The notes under the pieces: model-generated | Seen by the model: the letters and a program-made list of their open reading frames with translations, nothing else | Database searches by the model: none | What the model was told of the DNA's origin: nothing | Shown here: positions 36,801-42,545 of the stretch, in pieces | Numbering within the stretch: position 1 is the stretch's first letter | How the letters are laid out: the number at the start of each line of letters is the position of its first letter | Position numbers and translations under genes: made by a program | Source of the DNA: Desulfobacteraceae bacterium | Lineage (GTDB): Bacteria; Desulfobacterota; Desulfobacteria; Desulfobacterales; JACKCP01 | DNA: 64,000 bases | Direction: 5' to 3' | Assembly: GCA_020633955.1 (NCBI GenBank) | Contig: JACKCP010000010.1 | Coordinates: forward strand, 59,002-123,001

Positions 36801-38883
36801 CTTTCTTGTTTCTTCAATTTCATTTGGCTCAGTTGTCTTTCCATACTCTTCAAATATTAAGGGTAAAATTTATCCTGCTTTTTCAGGTATTTCAGGAATT
36901 GCCAAAACCATTGGTAAGGAATTTGAACAGGCAGTTGTTAAAATAGTTGATTTTAATATTGAAAATCCGGTTAAAAGCTTCGAGAAAATTGCAGATCAAT
37001 ATGTTGAAAGACTTTTATCCAAAGACAGGTTTGTTGAAACAGGAATCAGTGATGGTTCATTATACAGGCTTGTAATGAAAGAATCTGCCGGCGAACATAA
37101 AAGTCCTTTTATAAAGCCAAATCAAAAGGTTGTAGTATCAGGAGGTGCAAGGGGAATAACATTTGAAATTCTTAAACGTGTTGCCAGTGAAATAAAGCCG
37201 GAACTTATAATTCTTGGAAGAAGTGATGTTTTCTCACTTGAGGAAAGGTTTAAAGATACTTTTCTTGATGAATCTTTTTTAATAACCGTCCTTAAAAAAG
37301 AAATGAAAAATAAAAAGCCTGTTGAAATAAAAAAGGCTGCAAAGCGTATTCTTGGATTAAGGGAAAGTTTTGATAATATCAAATATTTAAAGTCACTTGG
37401 AGTAAAGGTAAATTATCATTCCTGTGATGTTACAGATTATGAATCAGTGAAAAAAGCTGTATCAGAATATGAAAATATTCAGGGTATTATTCATGGCGCC
37501 GGCCTTGAGGAAAGCCAGATAATTGAGAAAAAGGAGGTTTCATCATTTAACAGGGTTTTTGATACCAAGGTTAAAGGTGCAAAAAATCTTTTAAAAGCCT
37601 TTGAAGATAAAAACTATGATTTTTTTATAGGATTTTCTTCAGTTACTGCAAGATTTGGGAATCAGGGACAGGCAGATTATACAGGTGCAAATGATATGCT
37701 CGGAAGAATTTTAAATGAGCAGAAAATAAAAAACAGGAAAAGAACCTACAAGGTAATGTCTTGGACTGCATGGAAAGATGCAGGAATGGCAACAAATGAA
37801 ACAGTATTAAAAGTGCTTGAGTCAAGAGGGCTTACTTTTCTTCCCCTTAATCAGGGTGTTGATTTCTTTATGAATGAAATAAGGGATAGAGAAACTTTAG
37901 AGGCTGTTTTTACAGGACCTGACAAGGAGTTTGATAAAGACGGTCTTATGAATGAAAAAGAAATGGTTTCTCCGTTTCTTGATTCAGTTGAAGAGGAAAG
38001 CAGTGAAAGAATAGTGTTTTCAAGGGTTCTTGATTTAAAAAGGGATATTTTTCTAAAAGATCACGCACTTGAAGACATCCCTGTTTTTCTTGGAGCCGCA
38101 GGAATAGAAACAATGGCAGAGGCAGCCCACTATGCAGCAAAAGGCAGGAATAAAAGGCTTTCCTTTGTGACAGATTTTGAAATTCCCTATGGAATAAAAA
38201 TTTTAAAGAAACGTCCTAAAAAAATTGAAATTGAAGCCGTTTCTCTTGATAAAGAAAATAATTTAATTGAGTGCAGGATATCTTCAAGATTTGAAAGTGC
38301 TGTATTAACAGGAGATAAAAAGCTTCATTACAAAGGTCTTTTCCATTTTACAGAATCTGAGCCTTTTGAGGAAAAAATTGAAATTCCTGAGTTTTTTCCT
38401 GTTAAATCAAGTGAAAAACCGGAAGAGATTCTTTACCACCCAAAACGTCTTTTCATGGACGGCTCATTCAGAACCATTAAGGAAATTCTTTCTTTTAAAG
38501 ACAGCACTCTTGTTACAAGGGTTTCCCACAATAAACCAAGGGAATTTTTTAAGGGACAGTCTTTTCCAAAATTTTACACAGATCTTATTTTAGTTGATTC
38601 AATGTTTCAGACAGGAGGAATTTTTGAATTTCTCACTTCAAACAATCTTGTTCTTCCATATGGAGCAGAAAAATTCAGGTTTGCAGCTCCAGTTGAAAGG
38701 GGAAAAGATTATTTGTGTATAACTACCAAAATATCTTCAGATGAAAAAACAGATACGTTTAATCTTATTCTTGCAGATGAAAACGGCAGAGTCTTTATGG
38801 AAGCAGAGAATTTCAAAATGGTTAAACTTTCCATGCTTGAAAAAGATTACAGGATTAACAATAAATTTAAAATTTCAGCATAA
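27802..38883 (+). CDS. Giant PUFA/secondary-lipid-type iterative synthase (ER-ER-KS-KS/CLF-AT-KS-ACPx3-KR-DH)
   Basis: One unbroken frame of 3,693 residues after AGGAG. Domains: (1) a degenerate NPD-type flavin enoyl reductase, ~1-210, with KGAEAGGK near 127; (2) a second, complete one, ~325-690, with IIQGPM near 335, EGTEAGGHVG near 458 and FAGGIG; (3) ketosynthase 1, ~690-1150, with C897, H1032 and H1068; (4) KS2/chain-length-factor-like, ~1170-1615, with C1375 but Phe1508 and Tyr1542 where the two His belong; (5) acyltransferase, ~1645-1935, S1737 in GHSIGEYS and H1843 in AFHTP; (6) ketosynthase 3, ~2020-2540, C2272, H2420 in HET and H2460; (7) three carrier domains with Thr2617, Thr2712 and Thr2811 at the phosphopantetheine position; (8) ketoreductase, ~2860-3370, GGARGIT at 3114, S3280, Y3293, N3297; (9) hotdog dehydratase, ~3405-3690, H3421 and D3599. 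No thioesterase is seen. It should build a reduced or partly unsaturated acyl chain; the product is unknown. Confidence 0.92.
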   Translation: MIKKIFNSSLPVLAYNPFGSPDINYFKALFESGCLPVFDTEFIEYELAAEIIEELDKSGILYGVRIFAENFDLFEFIETKKLKNIEAVIVSYFDKTELEDFCFPISQAVKLIETTDIQINEELKAAGADALILKGAEAGGKISEFTSFVLMQWYLENTDYPVIIHGGAGLYTTAGLFSGGASGIVLDSQLYLTDEAPVSKSFKNIFENLEEFDSDIIEDDKGNRFRFFSKLATKIVKDLKIKEKTEDKDISLYEKIKKTVTFLSKETQNPVQSLFFLGQDSSFARKFVKKSRRLKDVISFLFENTSKLLNSIENSNPIRENSKFCKISGCRYPIIQGPMANVSDNADFAAAVYENGGLPFFALGSLPHEKAEEIISEGNQKVPVFGAGLIGIEALNKNILSHIEIIKKKKVKFALFAGGSPSQINELEKNNITAWIHTPSLGMLDNAVSGGCKGFIFEGTEAGGHVGKLTSLVLWELGIGYLMEKDGLDLSGLTVIFAGGIGTKTASCAVSGISSILAKNGAAVSIQLGTPYLFSEEIVKTKALKRKYQEVISKHYKTMLMGTTVGLAARTVKTPFSEKIIENENFRIKENLSLNERKKGFEEDNIGSLLIAAKGIKPVFDSDNNKVVFESFCDEECFEKGNYCVGSSIAFHSGAKNIALIHDVYMKSEKDLIENLCRLEVLFSKKRMLEDEIAVIGMGCVYPDASNTEEFWQNIVSKKYSIREISDSRLDKSLYFDEDRKAPDKAYTKIAGMADNFKFYPEKFGLDEKTGNSISRSQQMLLEACSQAIENSGIKTETSEILKSAAVIIGSCLGNELSHNLNLKYFYPELEYHLDQIDEYKKLSKEEKEKILDNLKKSLSGESSFESPDSATLNIEASRIAAWLGTQGPNYVVDAACATSFAAIDCGIRELLSKSTDLVIAGGVNSSLSPESFIGFCKMGALSAEGSFPFDKRAGGFVLGEGAGVVILKRMKDAIRDKDNILAVLKSVGASSDGKGKAVAAPNEKGQILALERCFEKNKSISREDIDFIEAHGTSTIIGDEAEIKTLSDFYGKSGKTGISSVKSQIGHLLGGAGAAGFIKTVLAIQNKTLPPVADFNELSDKCSLEGSDLYIITKPEKWKTKDNSPRRAGVSSYGFGGINYHAVLEEYNENYEPLKRNFFTCLGLNPDSKRIVISGLGVIVPGACNQDEFYEKLLSGKKDFKNIPETIFHNDYYAKADEQFRLPLVKAGIVEDYKFNSIKYKIPPNTLKSIDRAQLFALDAASQAIEEACGDNKETLFAPQNKTGVILGAISGSKHVENIIRSRTVLIERIIGETKGIDNNIKEKIKTELGASLRNRFHENCEDTTPGLLSNIVSGRVANYFGCCGANFIVDAACASSAIAMDIAMKSILSGDNDVVLTGGVDTNFYPGIMMVFKRLGLLSAEDTKVFDKRSNGVNLSEAGVVMVMTTYEKAVEKGLPVLAEISSMKFASKPSNNLYSPSQELIRKTAEKCYADSGVFKKNISYMDVFGFSSLMMDQIENQGLDSLFEHDLFFGNTKPELGYFKGANPAVVFARLILQAKNRKILPNRNYDKDNSIIKKGSHLKSAGDLVDFDENMQFHTAANIFGFGANHGHAIISSLPSRLLKSEKEQEKTADLTIKHPEILKNSAVLLCGQGSQYPKMMKSLYEKEEIIRKHLDYGEQIFKNKRGYSILEIMFGRKPGLNSTENTQPAVFMASSALFEYLKSKGFYPEYFIGHSIGEYSALYASGALDFEDAMKLLLKRSELMKEADKKYPGKILIVFKNSEETAELIKESGIEGIYLSNINSLKQTGVSGFTEKIEAFCSFLAKKGVFYKKLDLTGAFHTPVLLEASEKLEKYLENVRFNKSLLPKIISNVTGKPYPEDEKEVKNLLVNQIISPVQFVKSIKTAMNLGVRNFVETGTGKILSGLLKHMELDDYNSYLCVESDAKEYESLEKIDLFVQEIKEDKVVVFNEKTDDKLEFDEDFKSFVSKNKAKLDKVLFSVYEKTKYEEKIKKLENFRFYTDRIAIAGVSVGLPGKSGNVFNDDNFSNLISGKNFIDELSDEEKSRFADKKISGIKKSPTGSVEVKKIKDISDVIQLAGRLGYFDLKDYGVEYDYDIAISLAFAAGIEALKDAKIPLVKIKNKKSDKLSPAEKFELPFEMQASTGVIMTSLFHGMEKFVREMNSYYCDRFYSKPYEEMENIYYHLMENLKSKESKDKVTDWFFRLREERKNSSEYEFDKNLLFNITPLGSAHFAQHIKAKGPNLNISGACASTTQACAVAEDWIRSGRCERVIIIGGEGATSPELNQWIGSGFLSLGAASVKKNVKEASKPFDKDRHGTILGSGAVSLIIEKCSTIEKRGLKGQAEILGTWLGNSAYHTTGIDTNHLAQEMSLFMDMTRKRHNLNISEIAQNTVFMSHETYTPAKGGSADAEIKALRACFKDSASKVKITNTKGYTGHTLGAGIEDAVLVKCLQTGKVPAIANLEKIPPEFADLRLKDETTGNFKYGLHFSAGFGSHFAFLFIKKIDEADVENNPLYEKWLESISGIKNPEPQIINSTLCIESLKSGEKEKDKNLKVGSVSLETKIKKIISVQTGYSEDMLEKDLDLEADLGIDTVKQVEIFGKITSELNFEVPEDLKLRELNTIKKIAEYIGSKTENISFASDSLKENYQEKPDDYVKKIIKIISIQTGYSEDMLEKDLDLEADLGIDTVKQVEIFGKISSELNFEVPEDLKLRELNTIKKIAEYISSKTENTSFMLDSSKDNYHESHQENSDDYEEKIKKIISAQTGYSEDMLEKDLDLEADLGIDTVKQVEIFGKISSELGIEVPEDLKLRELNTIQKLALYLSGKSGNGKKSENESLSEPLEAIPSTVKRYKVSVSEFEAEKDESNIFVGKSFLVTTDDFGFSEIFTEKIRDLGIIPVTIGKAETNDYKVNFADHDELWSVMDKISKEHDLSGFIHLSALNGYFSDKNHDDCEEDVKPFFIISKNLSKNMKNKGFLVSSISFGSVVFPYSSNIKGKIYPAFSGISGIAKTIGKEFEQAVVKIVDFNIENPVKSFEKIADQYVERLLSKDRFVETGISDGSLYRLVMKESAGEHKSPFIKPNQKVVVSGGARGITFEILKRVASEIKPELIILGRSDVFSLEERFKDTFLDESFLITVLKKEMKNKKPVEIKKAAKRILGLRESFDNIKYLKSLGVKVNYHSCDVTDYESVKKAVSEYENIQGIIHGAGLEESQIIEKKEVSSFNRVFDTKVKGAKNLLKAFEDKNYDFFIGFSSVTARFGNQGQADYTGANDMLGRILNEQKIKNRKRTYKVMSWTAWKDAGMATNETVLKVLESRGLTFLPLNQGVDFFMNEIRDRETLEAVFTGPDKEFDKDGLMNEKEMVSPFLDSVEEESSERIVFSRVLDLKRDIFLKDHALEDIPVFLGAAGIETMAEAAHYAAKGRNKRLSFVTDFEIPYGIKILKKRPKKIEIEAVSLDKENNLIECRISSRFESAVLTGDKKLHYKGLFHFTESEPFEEKIEIPEFFPVKSSEKPEEILYHPKRLFMDGSFRTIKEILSFKDSTLVTRVSHNKPREFFKGQSFPKFYTDLILVDSMFQTGGIFEFLTSNNLVLPYGAEKFRFAAPVERGKDYLCITTKISSDEKTDTFNLILADENGRVFMEAENFKMVKLSMLEKDYRINNKFKISA

Positions 38884-38908
38884 ATACAAATTACAGGGAG
38901 AAATAAAG

Positions 38909-39346
38909 ATGTTTAATCTTGAACTTATATCAGAGTTGAACGGATGGAGTTTTGCAGGTACGGGAATGCTTATAGTGTTTGGTTCCCTTGCAGGCCTTGC
39001 ATTCATAATATCATGTCTTCACAGAATGCTTGAATTGTATGACAGGTGTCTGGAAATTATAAAAATAAAGAAAGCTCAGTTTTTTAAGTTTCTTGTTGAA
39101 GGCTTGAAGAATAAATTGAGAATTTCTTCTGGTTTACGGGAATATGCAGTAACTCTTAGAGCTATCACCGCACTGACAGGGGAACCTTTTCATCTTTCAG
39201 ATCTTATCCGCAATGCAGAAAAAAGAGGGCTTAATTCACCTCCTCCGGGATTTATTGTTGAAGAACTTTTAAAGGCAAATTTCATAATAGGTGATGACTC
39301 CAGGAAATATAGATGGAATCAAAGGCTTTGTGAAATTGTTCTTTAA
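38909..39346 (+). CDS. oadG: Na+-translocating decarboxylase, gamma (OadG-type) subunit
   Basis: The 145-residue product has one membrane helix (GTGMLIVFGSLAGLAFIISCL, about 15-36) in the GMxxVF context typical of OadG. A cytoplasmic tail follows, with RITALTGEPFHLSDLIRNAE in the C-terminal half. The start is the ATG at 38909 after GGGAG; a longer frame to 38741 overlaps the synthase and has no support. It lies 25 bases after the synthase stop and is the first of five decarboxylase genes. In known complexes OadG joins the membrane beta subunit to the carboxyltransferase. Its tail is longer than usual and is not the usual Zn-binding His/Pro-rich tail. Confidence 0.72.
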   Translation: MFNLELISELNGWSFAGTGMLIVFGSLAGLAFIISCLHRMLELYDRCLEIIKIKKAQFFKFLVEGLKNKLRISSGLREYAVTLRAITALTGEPFHLSDLIRNAEKRGLNSPPPGFIVEELLKANFIIGDDSRKYRWNQRLCEIVL

Positions 39347-39393
39347 AATTTCATACCCAATTTAAACTTAACAGCTATAAAAATGAGGAAATA

Positions 39394-40521
39394 ATGGAAG
39401 AACTTTTTTTGCAGTTTTTCAGCAATACAGGTTTTGCACTTTTCACACCAGGACACCTCATTATGATAGGTGCCGGAGTGCTGTTTATCTGGCTTGGAAT
39501 AGCAAAACATTATGAGCCTCTTCTCCTTGTTCCAATAGGTTTTGGAATTATTATGGGAAACATTCCTGTTTTTAACGGATTTGGACTTGGGATTTATGAA
39601 GAGGGAAGCGTGCTTGGTTATCTTTATATGGGAGTGACAAAGGGGATTTACCCCTCGCTTATATTTATGGGAATCGGAGCTTTAACAGATTTTTCAACCA
39701 TACTTGCAAGGCCTGTTCTAATGCTTTTGGGAGCTGCTGCCCAGGCAGGAATTTTTATAACTTTTGCTGGAGCATTAAGTCTTGGATTTGGCCTTGAAGA
39801 GGCGGCTTCCATTGGGATAATCGGCGGGGCCGACGGACCTACTGCAATATTTTTAACATCAAAACTTGCTCCAAGGCTTATAGGCCCCATTGCAATTGCA
39901 GCCTATTCCTATATGGCACTTGTTCCTGTAATTCAGCCTCCAATAATGAAGCTCCTTACATCAAAAAATGAAAGACTTATAAAAATGGAGGAGCCAAGGG
40001 AGGTTTCAAAAAGGGAAAAAATGATTTTCCCTGTTGCAGGCTTTATCATCTGCTGTTTTACAGCTCCTGCATCCCTTCCCCTTCTTGGAATGCTTTTTCT
40101 GGGCAATCTCCTAAGAGAGGCAGTTGTAACAGAAAGGCTTGCAAATGCAGCAAGAAATTCAATTATTGACACTGTAACAATTCTTCTTGGAATTACAGTT
40201 GGTGCAAGTACCCAGGCAGATGTTTTTCTTACATCTGAAGCAATAGGAATTTTTATTCTTGGAGCCTGTTCATTTGCAATTGCAACAGCATGCGGAGTCA
40301 TTTTTGCCAAAATCATGAATATTTTTCTTAAGAGTAAAATAAATCCCCTTATCGGAGCTGCAGGTGTTTCTGCTGTTCCTGATTCGGCAAGGGTTGTTCA
40401 GGTTATGGGACAAAAGGAAGATCCTTCAAATTTTCTTCTTATGCATGCCATGGCTCCAAATATTGCAGGAGTTATAGGTTCTGCAATTGGAGCAGGTGTA
40501 TTGTGGAGTTTTATGAATTAA
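39394..40521 (+). CDS. oadB: Na+-translocating decarboxylase, beta subunit (OadB/MmdB/GcdB)
   Basis: This 375-residue integral membrane protein has many hydrophobic helices and the two signature blocks of the family: GIIGGADGPTAIFLTSKLAP, with the Asp of the Na+/proton site, and the C-terminal NPLIGAAGVSAVPDSARVVQ followed by MHAMAPNIAGVIGSA. It performs decarboxylation of carboxybiotin coupled to outward Na+ pumping. The ATG follows GAGG. The subunit is the same for oxaloacetate, methylmalonyl-CoA, malonate and glutaconyl-CoA decarboxylases, so the substrate is set by the carboxyltransferase encoded downstream, which is of acyl-CoA type. The next gene is separated by a 188-bp MITE-like element. 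Confidence 0.93.
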   Translation: MEELFLQFFSNTGFALFTPGHLIMIGAGVLFIWLGIAKHYEPLLLVPIGFGIIMGNIPVFNGFGLGIYEEGSVLGYLYMGVTKGIYPSLIFMGIGALTDFSTILARPVLMLLGAAAQAGIFITFAGALSLGFGLEEAASIGIIGGADGPTAIFLTSKLAPRLIGPIAIAAYSYMALVPVIQPPIMKLLTSKNERLIKMEEPREVSKREKMIFPVAGFIICCFTAPASLPLLGMLFLGNLLREAVVTERLANAARNSIIDTVTILLGITVGASTQADVFLTSEAIGIFILGACSFAIATACGVIFAKIMNIFLKSKINPLIGAAGVSAVPDSARVVQVMGQKEDPSNFLLMHAMAPNIAGVIGSAIGAGVLWSFMN

Positions 40522-40522
40522 A

Positions 40523-40710
40523 TAGTTGCTGAACGAAAAACCTTTATTTTAGGCCAATCACTAAATAGTGATTGGCCGAAAACGAGAATTTTTTGTTCAG
40601 TTCAAGGAAGATGAAAAATTTAACCGCAGGAATACATTTAGTATTTTGAGGATTAAATTTTGATTCTGACGCAGAAATGGACAAAAAAGGCCGTTTTCGT
40701 TCAGCAACTA
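40523..40710. mobile_element. Family A element, complete (MITE-like, 188 bp)
   Basis: TAGTTGCTGAACGAAAA at 40523-40539 and its exact reverse complement at 40694-40710 form 17-bp perfect terminal inverted repeats. Inside, GGCCAATCACTA-AA-TAGTGATTGGCC (40552-40577) is a perfect 12-bp stem. There is no coding capacity. It starts one base after the OadB stop codon and ends ~30 bases before the next gene, so it lies inside the operon transcript. Partial relatives occur at 3857, 23531, 44632 and 53893. Confidence 0.8.
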
Positions 40711-40741
40711 AATAGTAATAAGCGTTTTTTAAGGAAAAAAT

Positions 40742-42289
40742 ATGAATACAGATCCAATGGAAATATTAAGGGAAAAAAGAAAAATCTCTCTTGAAATGGG
40801 AGGCGAAAAAGCACTTGAATCCCAGAAGTCAAAAGGAAAACTCAATGCAAGACAAAGGCTTCAGCTTCTTTTTGATAAGGACAGCTTTGAGGAAACAGAC
40901 AGGTTTGCATCACACAGATGTACAAACTTTGGAATGGAAAAAATAGAAATTACAGGAGACGGAGTGGTAACAGGTTACGGCCTTGTAAACGGACGTCCTG
41001 TTTTTGCATATGCCCAGGATTTTACTTCAATGGCAGGAAGTCTTGGAGAAGTTCATGCCAAAAAAATCTGTAAAATTATGGATCTTGCTCTTAAAGCAGG
41101 CGTTCCGGTCATAGGAATTAATGATTCAGGCGGTGCAAGAATTCAGGAAGGAATAGATTCTCTTGCAGGATTTGGAGAAATTTTTTTCAGAAACAGTGCG
41201 GCTTCAGGAACAATACCCCAGATTTCTGCAATTATGGGACCCACAGCCGGAGGAGCAGTTTATTCTCCTGCCATGACAGACTTTGTTTTTATGGTTAAAA
41301 AAACAAGCTATATGTTTATAACAGGCCCTGATGTTGTAAAATCAGTAACAGGTGAGCAGACTGACTCTGAAAACCTTGGAGGAGCAGAGGCCCATTGCAC
41401 AAAAAGCGGAGTTTGTCATTTTGGATGTGAAAGTGATGAAGATGCAATAGAAAAAATAAAAATGCTTTTGTCCTATCTTCCCTCAAATAATATGGAAGAT
41501 CCGCCTGTAAGTGAAAAAAGATATCATGATCCCAAAAGATCAATGGAGCTTGACTGTTTTATTCCTGAAAATCCAAATACTCCATACGATATGAAGGAAA
41601 TAATAAAAACCATATTTGATAATCATGAATTTTTTGAACCCCATGAATTTTTTGCTCCAAACATAATAACCTGTTTTGCAAGACTTGATGGAAAACCAGT
41701 TGGAATAATTGCAAATCAGCCCCTTTACCTTGCAGGATGCCTTGACATAGATTCATCTGACAAGGCTGCAAGGTTTATCAGATTCTGCGACTCCTTTAAC
41801 ATTCCAATAATCACTATTGCAGATGTTCCTGGATTTCTTCCGGGCACCGGCCAGGAATGGGGAGGAATAATAAGACATGGAGCAAAAATGCTCTGGAGCT
41901 ATTCAGAGGCAACTGTTCCAAAACTTCTTCTCATAACAAGGAAAAATTACGGTGGAGCATATATTGCAATGAGTTCCAGGCATCTTGGAGCAGATGCTGT
42001 TTTTGCATGGCCAGGAGCTGAAATTGCTGTGATGGGAGCTCCGGGAGCTGCAGAAATTATTCACAGAAAGGCAATAAAAGCCAGTGAAAATCCCGATGAG
42101 GAAAGACAGAGAAAAATTAAGGAATATCAGAATCTTTTTTCAAATCCCTATATTGCAGCATCAAGGGGTTATGTTGATGATGTGATTTTTCCTTCTGAAA
42201 CAAGAGAAAAGCTTGTTAAAAGCCTCAATATTCTTATCACTAAAAAAGAGGCAAGGCCTTATAAAAAACACGGAAACATACCTCTTTAA
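40742..42289 (+). CDS. mmdA: Acyl-CoA carboxyltransferase (MmdA/PccB-type) subunit
   Basis: This 515-residue protein has the two crotonase-like halves of the biotin-dependent carboxyltransferase family. The N-terminal half has GKLNARQRLQLLFD, FGEVHAKK-type SLGEVHAKKICKIMDLAL and GINDSGGARIQEGIDSL. The C-terminal half has PIITIADVPGFLPGTGQEWG and RKNYGGAYIAMSSRHLGADA. It moves the carboxyl group between biotin and an acyl-CoA (methylmalonyl-, malonyl- or glutaconyl-CoA type). With OadB and OadG it forms a Na+-translocating decarboxylase; with a biotin carboxylase it could instead be a propionyl- or acetyl-CoA carboxylase, but no such gene is in the window. Substrate choice cannot be read by eye. 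Confidence 0.92.
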   Translation: MNTDPMEILREKRKISLEMGGEKALESQKSKGKLNARQRLQLLFDKDSFEETDRFASHRCTNFGMEKIEITGDGVVTGYGLVNGRPVFAYAQDFTSMAGSLGEVHAKKICKIMDLALKAGVPVIGINDSGGARIQEGIDSLAGFGEIFFRNSAASGTIPQISAIMGPTAGGAVYSPAMTDFVFMVKKTSYMFITGPDVVKSVTGEQTDSENLGGAEAHCTKSGVCHFGCESDEDAIEKIKMLLSYLPSNNMEDPPVSEKRYHDPKRSMELDCFIPENPNTPYDMKEIIKTIFDNHEFFEPHEFFAPNIITCFARLDGKPVGIIANQPLYLAGCLDIDSSDKAARFIRFCDSFNIPIITIADVPGFLPGTGQEWGGIIRHGAKMLWSYSEATVPKLLLITRKNYGGAYIAMSSRHLGADAVFAWPGAEIAVMGAPGAAEIIHRKAIKASENPDEERQRKIKEYQNLFSNPYIAASRGYVDDVIFPSETREKLVKSLNILITKKEARPYKKHGNIPL

Positions 42290-42299
42290 GGAAAAATAT

Positions 42300-42545
42300 A
42301 TGGAAATGGAAGAACGTGCTGCGGCAATAGCAGCTGTAAGGGAATATATAAGAATATTTAAAATATCTTTTAAAAAAAAGTCACGCAGTGAAGATGTATT
42401 GTCTTCAAAAAAAGAAAACCTGTGGGGAAAAAGCGGAAGAAAGCTTTTGATGAAAAACCGCTCTCTCATGCAGATGAAAGCTTTCCCTTGCAAAATCAGA
42501 AAATATTCATTTACTGGAGATCCAAGTGGAATTTATAAAAAATAA
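42300..42545 (+). CDS. Small accessory subunit of the acyl-CoA (de)carboxylase
   Basis: The 81-residue product starts at ATG 42300-42302, 10 bases after the carboxyltransferase stop, and ends at 42545, overlapping the next gene by 20 bases. The N-terminus EERAAAIAAVREYI is a short helix of the kind seen in small delta/epsilon-like subunits. The C-terminal LWGKSGRKLLMKNRSLMQMK is a short conserved block found in small genes beside MmdA-type carboxyltransferases. The middle is a basic linker. It probably links biotin carrier and carboxyltransferase. An earlier in-frame ATG at 42213 lies inside the previous gene and is less likely. Confidence 0.6.
   Translation: MEMEERAAAIAAVREYIRIFKISFKKKSRSEDVLSSKKENLWGKSGRKLLMKNRSLMQMKAFPCKIRKYSFTGDPSGIYKK

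Noticed and set aside
28614..38140. Many long antisense frames opposite the megasynthase, including three near-identical ones opposite the carrier domains.
   Set aside because: They are shadows of the synthase codons; the repeated ones simply mirror the repeated ACP domains.
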